This document shows, in pieces, positions 43,019 to 50,145 of a DNA stretch of 54,897 nucleotides (position 1 is the first letter of the stretch; each line of letters begins with the position of its first letter). The stretch is taken from NCBI GenBank assembly GCA_017993615.1, contig JAGOMJ010000003.1, positions 40,335-95,231 of the forward strand, read 5' to 3'. The notes beneath the pieces were generated by a model. The model did not search any database and was not told the origin of the DNA. It saw only the letters and a program-made list of their open reading frames with translations. Origin of the DNA: Smithella sp. (lineage in GTDB: Bacteria; Desulfobacterota; Syntrophia; Syntrophales; Smithellaceae). Position numbers and translations under genes: made by a program.

Positions 43019-44284
43019 ATGATTTTTAAAAAGAAAACGTCGCACGGATTTACATTTTTAATATCGTTCATCATCGTTATTTTTGCGGTTATGTTTTTGG
43101 CGACGGACGTTCATGCTTTGGACATTAGCAACATGTACAGCCCTTTGAATAAAAAACGTCCGTTGCGTTCGAAAACCCAATACATCATTTTGCATACGAC
43201 AGAAGGCGCTCTGAACGGTTCGCTTCGCAAGGTTCATCAGTTCGGGGAAACGCACTATTTTGTTACGCCCACCGGAAAAGTATATCGAATCATTGACCGC
43301 AAAAAAATCGCCACCCATGCGGGCAGAAGCATGTGGAACCGGCAAACCACCCTTGACAATGTTTCCATCGGCATTGAAGTTGTCGGGTTTCACGATCAAG
43401 ACATCACCCGGGCGCAGTACACGGCGCTCCGTCAACTATTGCGTCAGTTGAAAAAGATTTACCGGATCAAGGATAAAAACATTCTGACGCACTCCATGGT
43501 GGCTTATGGACGGCCGAACATTTTTCATCCCCGAAAACATCGGGGCCGAAAAAAATGCGGAATGATTTTTTCTCATCCCGATGTCAGAAAACTTCTGGGG
43601 CTCTTGCCCGGACCCAAAAGAGATCCGGACGTTGCCGCCGGCCGGCTCGTTGTTGCCGATCCGGATCTGCACCGTTTTCTCTACAAACCCCCGAAGGTGT
43701 TGGCGGCTTTGAAAGGAACGAAGGATTCATCCGGCAGTCGATCCATGGTTATTGCCCAGGGGAACAATGCCTGGCGCATTGCCCGGGATAAGTACGATGC
43801 CCCCTCGACAATTTATACCTATCCCAACGGAAAGAAATTGCGCGGCAATGAAATCCGCAAATGGGACAGCATCCCTGTGGGTACCCGCGTTTCATTTGTG
43901 GATGAAGACCGGGAGCAGGAATTCGAAAAATTCCTGGAAATCGGCAAAGATGGGAACACGGTTCAGGATCTGGCCGGCAATCTTTACGCCGATCCGACAA
44001 CAATCTATTTTTTCCCCGACGGACTGATCCGAACCGGCGCAGAAATGAAGAAATCGTCGTCTCTGCGCAAGCTCCTGAAAAATCCGCCCAAAGGAACCCG
44101 TTTGCTGGTGGGTTATATTTACGGCGGGTACGTTCAAAAAGGGCGATCCGCCACCCGGATCGCCGGCAGAAAATGGAATTATCCATCGACATTCTATCGA
44201 ATGCCTGACGGGCGCATTCTCAACGGGGACAACGTAGAGAAAAAATCCATTCCTTCCGGAACCCTGATCTTCATCATGAAATAA
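43019..44284 (+). CDS. N-acetylmuramoyl-L-alanine amidase with three C-terminal repeats
   Basis: About 421 aa from ATG 43019 (GGA six bases upstream). In-frame alternatives are 43001, 42956 and a TTG at 42941 overlapping the M23 gene. A signal sequence covers about 1-34. The Amidase_2/PGRP domain (about 45-205) has the zinc-site histidines in ILHTTEG and THSMVAYGRP and an SIGIEVVG core. The C-terminal 200 residues contain three related ~55-aa repeats, each with (P)STIY/TTIY/STFY, a PxGxxLxG-like turn and a PxGT(R/L) end. They resemble LysM-like wall-binding modules but are not canonical. It follows the M23 peptidase directly. Confidence 0.82.
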   Translation: MIFKKKTSHGFTFLISFIIVIFAVMFLATDVHALDISNMYSPLNKKRPLRSKTQYIILHTTEGALNGSLRKVHQFGETHYFVTPTGKVYRIIDRKKIATHAGRSMWNRQTTLDNVSIGIEVVGFHDQDITRAQYTALRQLLRQLKKIYRIKDKNILTHSMVAYGRPNIFHPRKHRGRKKCGMIFSHPDVRKLLGLLPGPKRDPDVAAGRLVVADPDLHRFLYKPPKVLAALKGTKDSSGSRSMVIAQGNNAWRIARDKYDAPSTIYTYPNGKKLRGNEIRKWDSIPVGTRVSFVDEDREQEFEKFLEIGKDGNTVQDLAGNLYADPTTIYFFPDGLIRTGAEMKKSSSLRKLLKNPPKGTRLLVGYIYGGYVQKGRSATRIAGRKWNYPSTFYRMPDGRILNGDNVEKKSIPSGTLIFIMK

Positions 44285-44417
44285 ACCGTTTTTACCCGGA
44301 AGAATGCTGCGGCTGAAACGGATCACATGCCCGGTGAATCCTTGATAAGGCTGGAGGACGAACCAAGACGCGGTAACCGCCGTCACGGTCAACTGTCAAC
44401 GGAGGCAAAAAGATGCA
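44285..44417 (+). other. Intergenic with orphan ribosome site
   Basis: After the amidase stop, GGAGGCAAAAAGATG (44401-44415) is a perfect Shine-Dalgarno plus ATG on the plus strand. Its frame closes after 21 codons antisense to the yjbQ-like gene. It may be a leftover of a plus-strand gene lost by rearrangement. Confidence 0.3.
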
Positions 44418-44837
44418 TTACTCGCCTATGATTTTCACCAGCACCCGTTTTCTGCGTCTTCCGTCGAACTCGCCGTAAAAAATCTGTTCCCACGGTCCGA
44501 AGTCCAGTTGACCGTTTGTCACCGCCACGACAACCTCCCGTCCCATGATCTGTCTTTTCAAATGCGCATCGCCGTTATCCTCGCCCGTCCGGTTATGACG
44601 GTAATGAGCAACGGGCTCATGGGGCGCCAGGTTTTCCAGCCAGTTTTCGTAGTCCTGGTGCAGACCGGATTCATCATCGTTGATGAACACCGACGCCGTG
44701 ATATGCATGGCGTTGACTAACACGATACCTTCATGAATGCCACTCTCCTCTAAACAATCTTCCACCTGTGAAGTGATATTGATAAATTCCCTTCTTTTCT
44801 TGGTATTGAACCAAAGTTCTTTTCTGAACGACTTCAT
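44418..44837 (-). CDS. YjbQ/UPF0047 family protein, copy 2
   Basis: 139 aa, full length. Landmarks: [21 protein letters not shown] (about 22-42), [13 protein letters not shown] (about 45), [21 protein letters not shown] (about 82-102) and [26 protein letters not shown] at the end. GGAGG precedes the ATG. It is 12 nt downstream of the chimeric gene at 44850-45272 on the same strand. Its first 40 residues are closely similar to the truncated copy at 48110-48256. Confidence 0.92.
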   Translation of the reverse strand: MKSFRKELWFNTKKRREFINITSQVEDCLEESGIHEGIVLVNAMHITASVFINDDESGLHQDYENWLENLAPHEPVAHYRHNRTGEDNGDAHLKRQIMGREVVVAVTNGQLDFGPWEQIFYGEFDGRRRKRVLVKIIGE

Positions 44838-44849
44838 TCTTTGCCTCCA

Positions 44850-45272
44850 TTAAGCAGCTGAAAGGGTTACCTTTAACAGCCGCAATACAGCATCATATAT
44901 CGTTGGGTCTTTACGTAATCTTGGCCCCGCAACATTGAGGACTTTGATTTGGTTTTCAGTCAGCCAGGAAATCAGTTTTTCAGAGACCGGAATAAATATC
45001 GGCCCTAACATTTCATATTGCCGCACATGCACATGCGCATGCTCATGCCGACGATTGATGGAAAGAGATTCTCTGTTTTGTCCCAGGGTTATCGCGCTAA
45101 CGCCGCCACGTACAGGCATACATTTTTTAAGGATGAGCGATATGAGCCTGCTGTGTAGCTCGAGCACACCGTTAACCACATGCATCCCGCCACGGGTAAA
45201 CAAAGCCAGCGGAACAAACAGAAGTCCCAGCGTCGTGTTGGGCAGTGCCCATATATATCGCAGGAATTTCAT
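44850..45272 (-). CDS. Chimeric protein: membrane/HEHAHVRQYE domain joined to a molybdenum-carrier C-terminus
   Basis: 140 aa. Residues 1-97 resemble a small family with an N-terminal hydrophobic segment (IWALPNTTLGLLFVPLALF) and a conserved RHEHAHVHVRQYEMLGPIFIP core (metalloprotease-like HExxH relative, here HEHAH). From about residue 98, ISWLTENQIKVLNVAGPRLR matches the C-terminal part of the molybdenum-carrier gene at 37532-38089 (LHWLEEKEIRVLNIAGPKAG). The junction falls right after GPIFIP. Either a deletion fused two unrelated genes or a genuine fusion exists. The frame is intact and has AAGGCG upstream. Confidence 0.7.
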   Translation of the reverse strand: MKFLRYIWALPNTTLGLLFVPLALFTRGGMHVVNGVLELHSRLISLILKKCMPVRGGVSAITLGQNRESLSINRRHEHAHVHVRQYEMLGPIFIPVSEKLISWLTENQIKVLNVAGPRLRKDPTIYDAVLRLLKVTLSAA

Positions 45273-45320
45273 TTTAACGCCTTGTCCCCAGAATTCCCGG
45301 TACTCACAAATAAGCGGTTG

Positions 45321-47111
45321 TTATGCAACTGTTTGGTTTTTGCCCTGGCGTTTGGCACTATAGAGTGACTGGTCGGCTCTATTAATTAAATCCGCGCTGT
45401 TTTCACCGGGACGGAGCTGGGCAAGACCGATGCTGACAGTCACTGAAAATTTTTGTCCGTCGCTTGTTTCAAAAGTATCATCACTGATTAAGCGGCGGAT
45501 TCTTTCCGCAACATCCAAGGCTTTTTCCTTTTCGGCTCCCGGCAGGATGACGGTGAACTCCTCTCCGCCGTATCTGCAACCGTAATCCTTATCGCGAATC
45601 GACATCAGAAGGATTTCGCCCAGTCGTTTCAGCACCTGATCCCCGGCAGGGTGTCCGTACGCGTCATTTATCTTTTTGAAATCATCCAGATCCAGTATCA
45701 ACAATGACAGGGGATCGCCTAAATTACCGGAAAGGGAGATTTCACTTTTTAGTTTTTCATTAAAATACCGTTTATTGTACAATTTTGTAAGGCCGTCGGT
45801 ATTGCTTAAAATCAACAGACGGTGTTCCCTGTTTTCCAGTTCCCGGTTTTCCTGCTGCAACGTTCTTATCCGGTCCGCCAAGGCCAGGGAGAGTAAAATG
45901 GATTCCGCGGCAACCGCGATCGGATAAGAATAGGTAATTAACTGTGTTTGGGGCAGGATGCCCAAGCTGCGAAACGCCCAGGTCAGCATACCGACGGATA
46001 AGACCGACCATGCAGTTAAAAAATATCCGGCCGGCTTCATGCCTTTGATAAAACATACCAGGCCGGCGGTGATAGCCATGATTGGAAAGGTTAAGCCGAT
46101 GGCGGCGCCTAAAATCTGCACCTGATAATAAAAACCCGTAACAGCCATTAATATCAAGAGGATAGCAAAAAACATATACGCCATTAATATTTTATCAATA
46201 AGCGGCGCATTCTTGGAAGTCAGCAGAAAGGTACGGCAGAACCAGGCGGCGAAAAAACCAGCAGAACCGGTGAATACGTAAATAAGATAAAAATGTGATC
46301 CCGACAGTATCCCGGTAAGCGCACTGAAATGACCGAGCCCTATGGACAGGTAGAGGAAGTTTGAAAATATGTATAATACATACACCAGATATGTCTTGTC
46401 CCGGAGGGACAAATACATGCATGCATTATAAAGGGTCATGGCAATAATCAATCCATAAATAATGCCAAAAACGGTGAAATCCCACGTAAGCCAGTTGCGG
46501 AATTCATTTAATCGTCTAACATGCAGCGAAAAATTCAGCGGCGGTCCCCAGGACGCCATTTTAAGATACATGGGACGACTTTCATCATAATCTTTGGGGA
46601 TAAAAAATATGGAACTCCGGTTTAAGATGTTTATCCGGTTTGATTGATCAGATGTAACGGCAGAAAGTTTTCTCCAGCTTTCTCCCATGATTTGTGCCGT
46701 TTTCCGAATATCATGGCTATCCCGGATAACCGGAACCCACAGCTCGATTGTCGGCATCCAGGCACGGTCAATTTCCAGGAGCCATGAATTGTTATCCAGG
46801 CACTCATATTCGCATGAATTTTCGGATTGATCGAACTTCAGCAGAAACCTGAACCAGTACGTGGATCGGGTGATACCGAAATTTAACTGCGGGTCATTTA
46901 ACGGGACAAAACGATCCTGCGTGCCCGGGTGAAGCAGTTGCTCCAACGACAGTTCTCCGGCAGGATCTTCCAAAAATTCAAGAGCCCGGCAGATGTTTAC
47001 TTTTGGGGAATCTTTTAGAAATGTTGGCTCCAGAGCATGGGCATGAACGCAATGGAACACGATACCTGTGACAAGACACAGCAGCCATAGTCTTCTTTTA
47101 TACACCGTCAT
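45321..47111 (-). CDS. 7TMR-DISM diguanylate cyclase
   Basis: 596 aa from ATG 47111 (AGGAAG upstream); a longer frame to 47285 is unlikely because the signal peptide (about 1-28, ending HAHA|L) begins at 47111. Extracytoplasmic 7TMR-DISM-E2-like domain (about 30-190), seven membrane helices (about 210-420), short coiled coil, and GGDEF domain (about 440-595) with GGEEF and an RDKD inhibitory site five residues upstream, so product feedback is expected. Synthesises c-di-GMP in response to an external ligand. It is the second c-di-GMP enzyme in the window. Confidence 0.92.
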   Translation of the reverse strand: MTVYKRRLWLLCLVTGIVFHCVHAHALEPTFLKDSPKVNICRALEFLEDPAGELSLEQLLHPGTQDRFVPLNDPQLNFGITRSTYWFRFLLKFDQSENSCEYECLDNNSWLLEIDRAWMPTIELWVPVIRDSHDIRKTAQIMGESWRKLSAVTSDQSNRINILNRSSIFFIPKDYDESRPMYLKMASWGPPLNFSLHVRRLNEFRNWLTWDFTVFGIIYGLIIAMTLYNACMYLSLRDKTYLVYVLYIFSNFLYLSIGLGHFSALTGILSGSHFYLIYVFTGSAGFFAAWFCRTFLLTSKNAPLIDKILMAYMFFAILLILMAVTGFYYQVQILGAAIGLTFPIMAITAGLVCFIKGMKPAGYFLTAWSVLSVGMLTWAFRSLGILPQTQLITYSYPIAVAAESILLSLALADRIRTLQQENRELENREHRLLILSNTDGLTKLYNKRYFNEKLKSEISLSGNLGDPLSLLILDLDDFKKINDAYGHPAGDQVLKRLGEILLMSIRDKDYGCRYGGEEFTVILPGAEKEKALDVAERIRRLISDDTFETSDGQKFSVTVSIGLAQLRPGENSADLINRADQSLYSAKRQGKNQTVA

Positions 47112-47365
47112 TGAATTGATTAGAACTTCCTTTTTACTGTCGGCAGTATAGGAAACGGTTTCTTGAGAGTCAAGAATATTCTGCCACAAGATATGGGGTG
47201 CAACTTTATTGATTACGAATTGAAAGGCAGCACAATTTTCAAAATGAGACTGTAAACTAATCTGTGTAAATGGATAATTTTTCATATTGCCGCCAAATCA
47301 AAACGGCCCTCGTACATAACAGCCAGCTGAGAAATTGTCAAAGCCCAGTTGGCCAAAGGCATCGT

Positions 47366-47623
47366 TCATTTTTTCATGACATCCCGAATCGCCAGATATA
47401 AGATTTCGGTCAGCGCCTCATCATTGGAAAAAACAGACCGGTTTTTTGTCACCTTGCGCAGTTGCCTGCGTTCATTTTTCCGACGTTCATAGCTAATGAC
47501 TGTCGAGATTCTGTTCATTAGATAGTTGTCAATTTCTTCAACACCGCCACCTTGATTGATAATCTTTTTTATCTTTACACGGTGATGCTCCCGGATTGAC
47601 TCTCTCGTAAAAGCTTCACTCAT
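47366..47623 (-). CDS. Small basic protein, 85 aa
   Basis: The start ATG overlaps the stop of the upstream Cys-rich gene by four bases (ATGA), indicating translational coupling. Highly charged, rich in Arg/Lys (RRKNERRQLRKVTKNR), helical. No family recognised. The coupling to a zinc-finger-like protein suggests a joint function. Confidence 0.6.
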   Translation of the reverse strand: MSEAFTRESIREHHRVKIKKIINQGGGVEEIDNYLMNRISTVISYERRKNERRQLRKVTKNRSVFSNDEALTEILYLAIRDVMKK

Positions 47624-47904
47624 ATTCGTGACTCATGGCTTAATAAAGGTTCTGCTTCGTGATTAAAATTTTTCTTCATAAAAATTCTTGCCAATTTATC
47701 AACACCTCCTTTGCGATAAATAAAAAGTGGACAATCCGACGACTGGCAGCTTAAAACTGCTCCCACATGACCGTTCATGCAAGCGACGCAATATGTGCGA
47801 ATCGACTTTTGTCTTTCTTTGACATTCTGCTTCCCCTTACTCGTCCGATATGAATAAAGAGGGCAAGAATTCATTTGCAGCCGGCAACATCTTTTGGGCT
47901 CCAT
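47620..47904 (-). CDS. Cys-rich zinc-binding-like protein, 94 aa
   Basis: Two CPLY/FxYR modules: CCRLQMNSCPLYSYR (about 6-20) and CVACMNGHVGAVLSC...CPLFIYRKG (about 38-66). The second resembles a CxxC-x10-C-x4-C zinc site found in uncharacterised deltaproteobacterial proteins. It may bind nucleic acid; this is inference. It overlaps the 85-aa gene downstream by four bases. Confidence 0.65.
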   Translation of the reverse strand: MEPKRCCRLQMNSCPLYSYRTSKGKQNVKERQKSIRTYCVACMNGHVGAVLSCQSSDCPLFIYRKGGVDKLARIFMKKNFNHEAEPLLSHESRI

Positions 47905-48016
47905 GCAGAACAGTTAAGGTACTTTTCGTGAATGGCCTTTCGTCGGTTCAATGACACTATTTGAACACCATTTTTGCCTATTATTTTATTTTTCATTCTC
48001 ATCTCCAAAAACAGAA

Positions 48017-48046
48017 AAGCCTTTGGCCATTAATAGCCAAAGGCTT
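48017..48046 (-). terminator. Terminator-like hairpin after the HAD/truncated-YjbQ unit
   Basis: AAGCCTTTGGC (48017-48027) pairs with GCCAAAGGCTT (48036-48046). In the minus sense a T-rich TTTTCTGTTTTT follows, fitting termination of the HAD/YjbQ' transcript. Confidence 0.75.
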
Positions 48047-48109
48047 CTTTAATACGAAATGAATGCAGAGCCGTGACTTCGCCCTTAAATGTAAAAGGAA
48101 TAACTTTTG

Positions 48110-48256
48110 CTAAAAGTACTCTTTCGTTGTATTAATCAAGGCCAGTCCTTCGCGAATCCCGCTTTCACGCAGACAATCCTCCACCTGACCTGTTATGTTG
48201 ATAAACTCGCGTCTGTGCGCGGTATTAAACCAGAGTTCTTTCCTGTATGATTTCAT
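48110..48256 (-). pseudogene. Truncated YjbQ, copy 3
   Basis: From ATG 48256 the sequence runs [18 protein letters not shown] and on to GLALINT, almost the same as copy 2, then diverges to TKEYF and a stop at residue 48, missing the last two-thirds of the family including the His-containing core. Its start overlaps the HAD gene by 32 nt. It is followed by a terminator rather than by the rest of the gene, so it is a remnant, not a frameshift visible in place. Confidence 0.75.
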
Positions 48257-48866
48257 TAATCTCCTCCCGGAATGATTTAAAATCCGTGTAAAGAATCGCC
48301 TTCCATCCTTTTTGTCGGGCACGTTGAATATTGCCCGGATCGTCATCAATAAATAAAATGTTCTCCGGTGTTTCTCTCAGTAAGCCGGCAATATCATCAA
48401 AAAGCGACGGATCTCTTTTCCCTTTGCCGAGATGATAACTGTTAAAGACATAATCGAAATGCCTGAAGAAATCAAAACGTGCATTCAGTCCGTCCAGCCA
48501 GTCCGTCTGATCGCTCAGAATGCCGACAATAAAATTTTCCGACTTCAGTTTCCGGACCGCTTCCATCATGGCATCATTGAGCGCAAACCTCGAAATCAGT
48601 TCACCCGATAACGAAGCGACATCCCCCCGGATGCCGGTTTTCGTTTTGAGAGACTTCCAGAAATCGCTTTGCGAGCCTTTTCCCAGAATATAACCGGTTT
48701 CATAAATCGTATCGGCGGCTGTTTGAAGGAAACTGTCGGGGTGAACTCCGTTCGCTTTTGCGATGATTCTAAGCCCTTTTTTCCAACCCTCTTCCGAGAG
48801 CACGCCGCCAAAATCAAACAAAACGACATGAACACGTTTATTTTTACAATTTTTATTTTCCAACAA
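48225..48866 (-). CDS. HAD-family hydrolase
   Basis: 213 aa from a TTG start at 48866 (GGGAG seven bases upstream). Motif I FDFGG (about 16-20, DxG variant), motif [10 protein letters not shown] (about 115, S/T), motif III Lys in the LGKGKRDP region (about 147) and motif [10 protein letters not shown] (about 172) are all present, as in the DL-2-haloacid dehalogenase/epoxide hydrolase-like phosphatase group. Motif I reads FDFGGVL, so the second Asp of DxD is Gly. The substrate is unknown. Overlaps the truncated YjbQ by 32 nt. Confidence 0.85.
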   Translation of the reverse strand: MLENKNCKNKRVHVVLFDFGGVLSEEGWKKGLRIIAKANGVHPDSFLQTAADTIYETGYILGKGSQSDFWKSLKTKTGIRGDVASLSGELISRFALNDAMMEAVRKLKSENFIVGILSDQTDWLDGLNARFDFFRHFDYVFNSYHLGKGKRDPSLFDDIAGLLRETPENILFIDDDPGNIQRARQKGWKAILYTDFKSFREEINEIIQERTLV

Positions 48867-49219
48867 TTTATAACTCCCTGAACTCGGCCATCCTTCTTAT
48901 CATTACATCCATTTTGACCGTTTTCCATTTTTCATTTCAAACATCCTTTGATCACCGAAATGACACAAAGAACCATCAACCATTAACTATCAACTATCAA
49001 CTAAATAATTTTGTCGGACATCCCTCCGTTTGTCATGCCCGAGTGGGCTTGTCGGGCATCCAGTCTTCTTTTTTCCTGTATACCGGCCAGGCCCGCGCCG
49101 GTATGACTCGGAGGTGTTGTGTTACTTCGAACGAATTTAAGAAGTCTTAAAGATTTCTCGCCACTGCGTTTCTCGAAATTACACGGAGGGGTGCTTTGCA
49201 CCCGACGTGACGCTCCGAT
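48867..49219. repeat. Repeat-rich spacer (heptamer tandem repeat and two REP-like palindromes)
   Basis: Four tandem heptamers of (C/T)AT(C/T)AAC lie at 48974-49001. Two palindromes follow: ATGCCCGA/TCGGGCAT (49035-49059) and ATACCGGC/GCCGGTAT (49080-49104). No gene is seen. Confidence 0.6.
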
Positions 49220-49312
49220 TTAACGTGAAAAAAAATATCCAATAACGCAAAGCATGATAAACACGGCGATGGCTGAATAAAGTATGATGCGAAGTTTTGT
49301 TATGTCTTTCAT
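49220..49312 (-). CDS. 30-aa single-membrane-helix microprotein
   Basis: ATG at 49312 with AAGGA about nine bases before it; encodes MKDITKLRIILYSAIAVFIM followed by LCVIGYFFSR and TAA. It has a charged N-terminus and one hydrophobic helix, a pattern common for bacterial membrane microproteins. It lies 97 nt downstream of the DTW gene on the same strand. Not supported by homology that I can see. Confidence 0.45.
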   Translation of the reverse strand: MKDITKLRIILYSAIAVFIMLCVIGYFFSR

Positions 49313-49408
49313 GATTCATTTTCCTTGACGGCTTGTATTCTATTGTGAATTTCGGGCAGGAAGACCGGAACCTTTGCTGCCTGATCCGGCTATATCGGCA
49401 AAAAAACG

Positions 49409-50017
49409 TCAGGATTCTTTGCTCCCCCATCGCAAGGAACGTCTTCGGCGAACCAATTCATCGTATAAATTATCCAGCGGCACATTTTTCCCGCCTCCCT
49501 CAAGCATCGCTACCGCAGCCGCCACCGCCTCCAGGGTGGACATATAATTCGGACAGTGCTGATCGCGCAATCTCTTTCTTTGGGCGACAGGCGCCTCCAG
49601 GGCCAGGCGAGGCATCCGCCATAAAGCGGGCAGACTGCTGTACAACCGGCGGGCCTGTTGCCATGTTGCATCAATCACCACCACCCGAGCCGGGGATTGC
49701 CTGTCGGATGTCCGCGGAAGCGTGCCGGCTCCGTCCGGCCACAACAGCCAGGTTCCGGGAGCATTCAGCAGATCGTCATCCACGCACGCCAGACCGATGC
49801 GCTGACCTCCTCCGCAGGAAATGAGTTTTGAATTCGTAAGCGCCAGCGCAGCCAGACGGCCTGTGTTGCTGGGCTTTTCCGCTTCGTAAATATGCCGGAG
49901 GATCAGAAATTCCACGCTGGTTTCCACCGCGGGGATGATGGGACACAGGCAGATTTCCCGACGCTGATAACAGCGTGAGCAGTGTGTGTTATGATTCGGC
50001 AACCTGTTCGAACGCAT
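49409..50017 (-). CDS. DTW-domain tRNA-uridine aminocarboxypropyltransferase
   Basis: 202 aa. An N-terminal zinc-like CSRCYQRREICLCP knuckle (about 13-26), HIYEAEKPSNTGRLA (SAM-binding region, about 42-56) and the DTW signature as VVVIDATWQQAR (about 112-123) are present. The DTW family (TapT/DTWD) transfers the aminocarboxypropyl group of SAM to tRNA uridine, forming acp3U. Cytosolic. The stop precedes the microprotein by 97 nt. Confidence 0.88.
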   Translation of the reverse strand: MRSNRLPNHNTHCSRCYQRREICLCPIIPAVETSVEFLILRHIYEAEKPSNTGRLAALALTNSKLISCGGGQRIGLACVDDDLLNAPGTWLLWPDGAGTLPRTSDRQSPARVVVIDATWQQARRLYSSLPALWRMPRLALEAPVAQRKRLRDQHCPNYMSTLEAVAAAVAMLEGGGKNVPLDNLYDELVRRRRSLRWGSKES

Positions 50018-50145
50018 TCAAAATACTTTCACATTATTTTGTTGCCCAGTATACGTAAAGCCTTTTTATCTGTCAACGGCCCCGCCGTCTAAAATTCTGA
50101 GCTGCCATCCCTGCCCGCGCCGCTCTTTTTTTGATTTTGCGTTGC

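Noticed and set aside
44413..44478. Plus-strand ORF after a perfect GGAGG site
   Set aside because: It closes after 21 codons antisense to a well-supported yjbQ-like gene; treated as an orphan ribosome site instead.
48974..49001. Tandem heptamers considered as a CRISPR array
   Set aside because: Units are 7 bp with no spacers and no cas genes.
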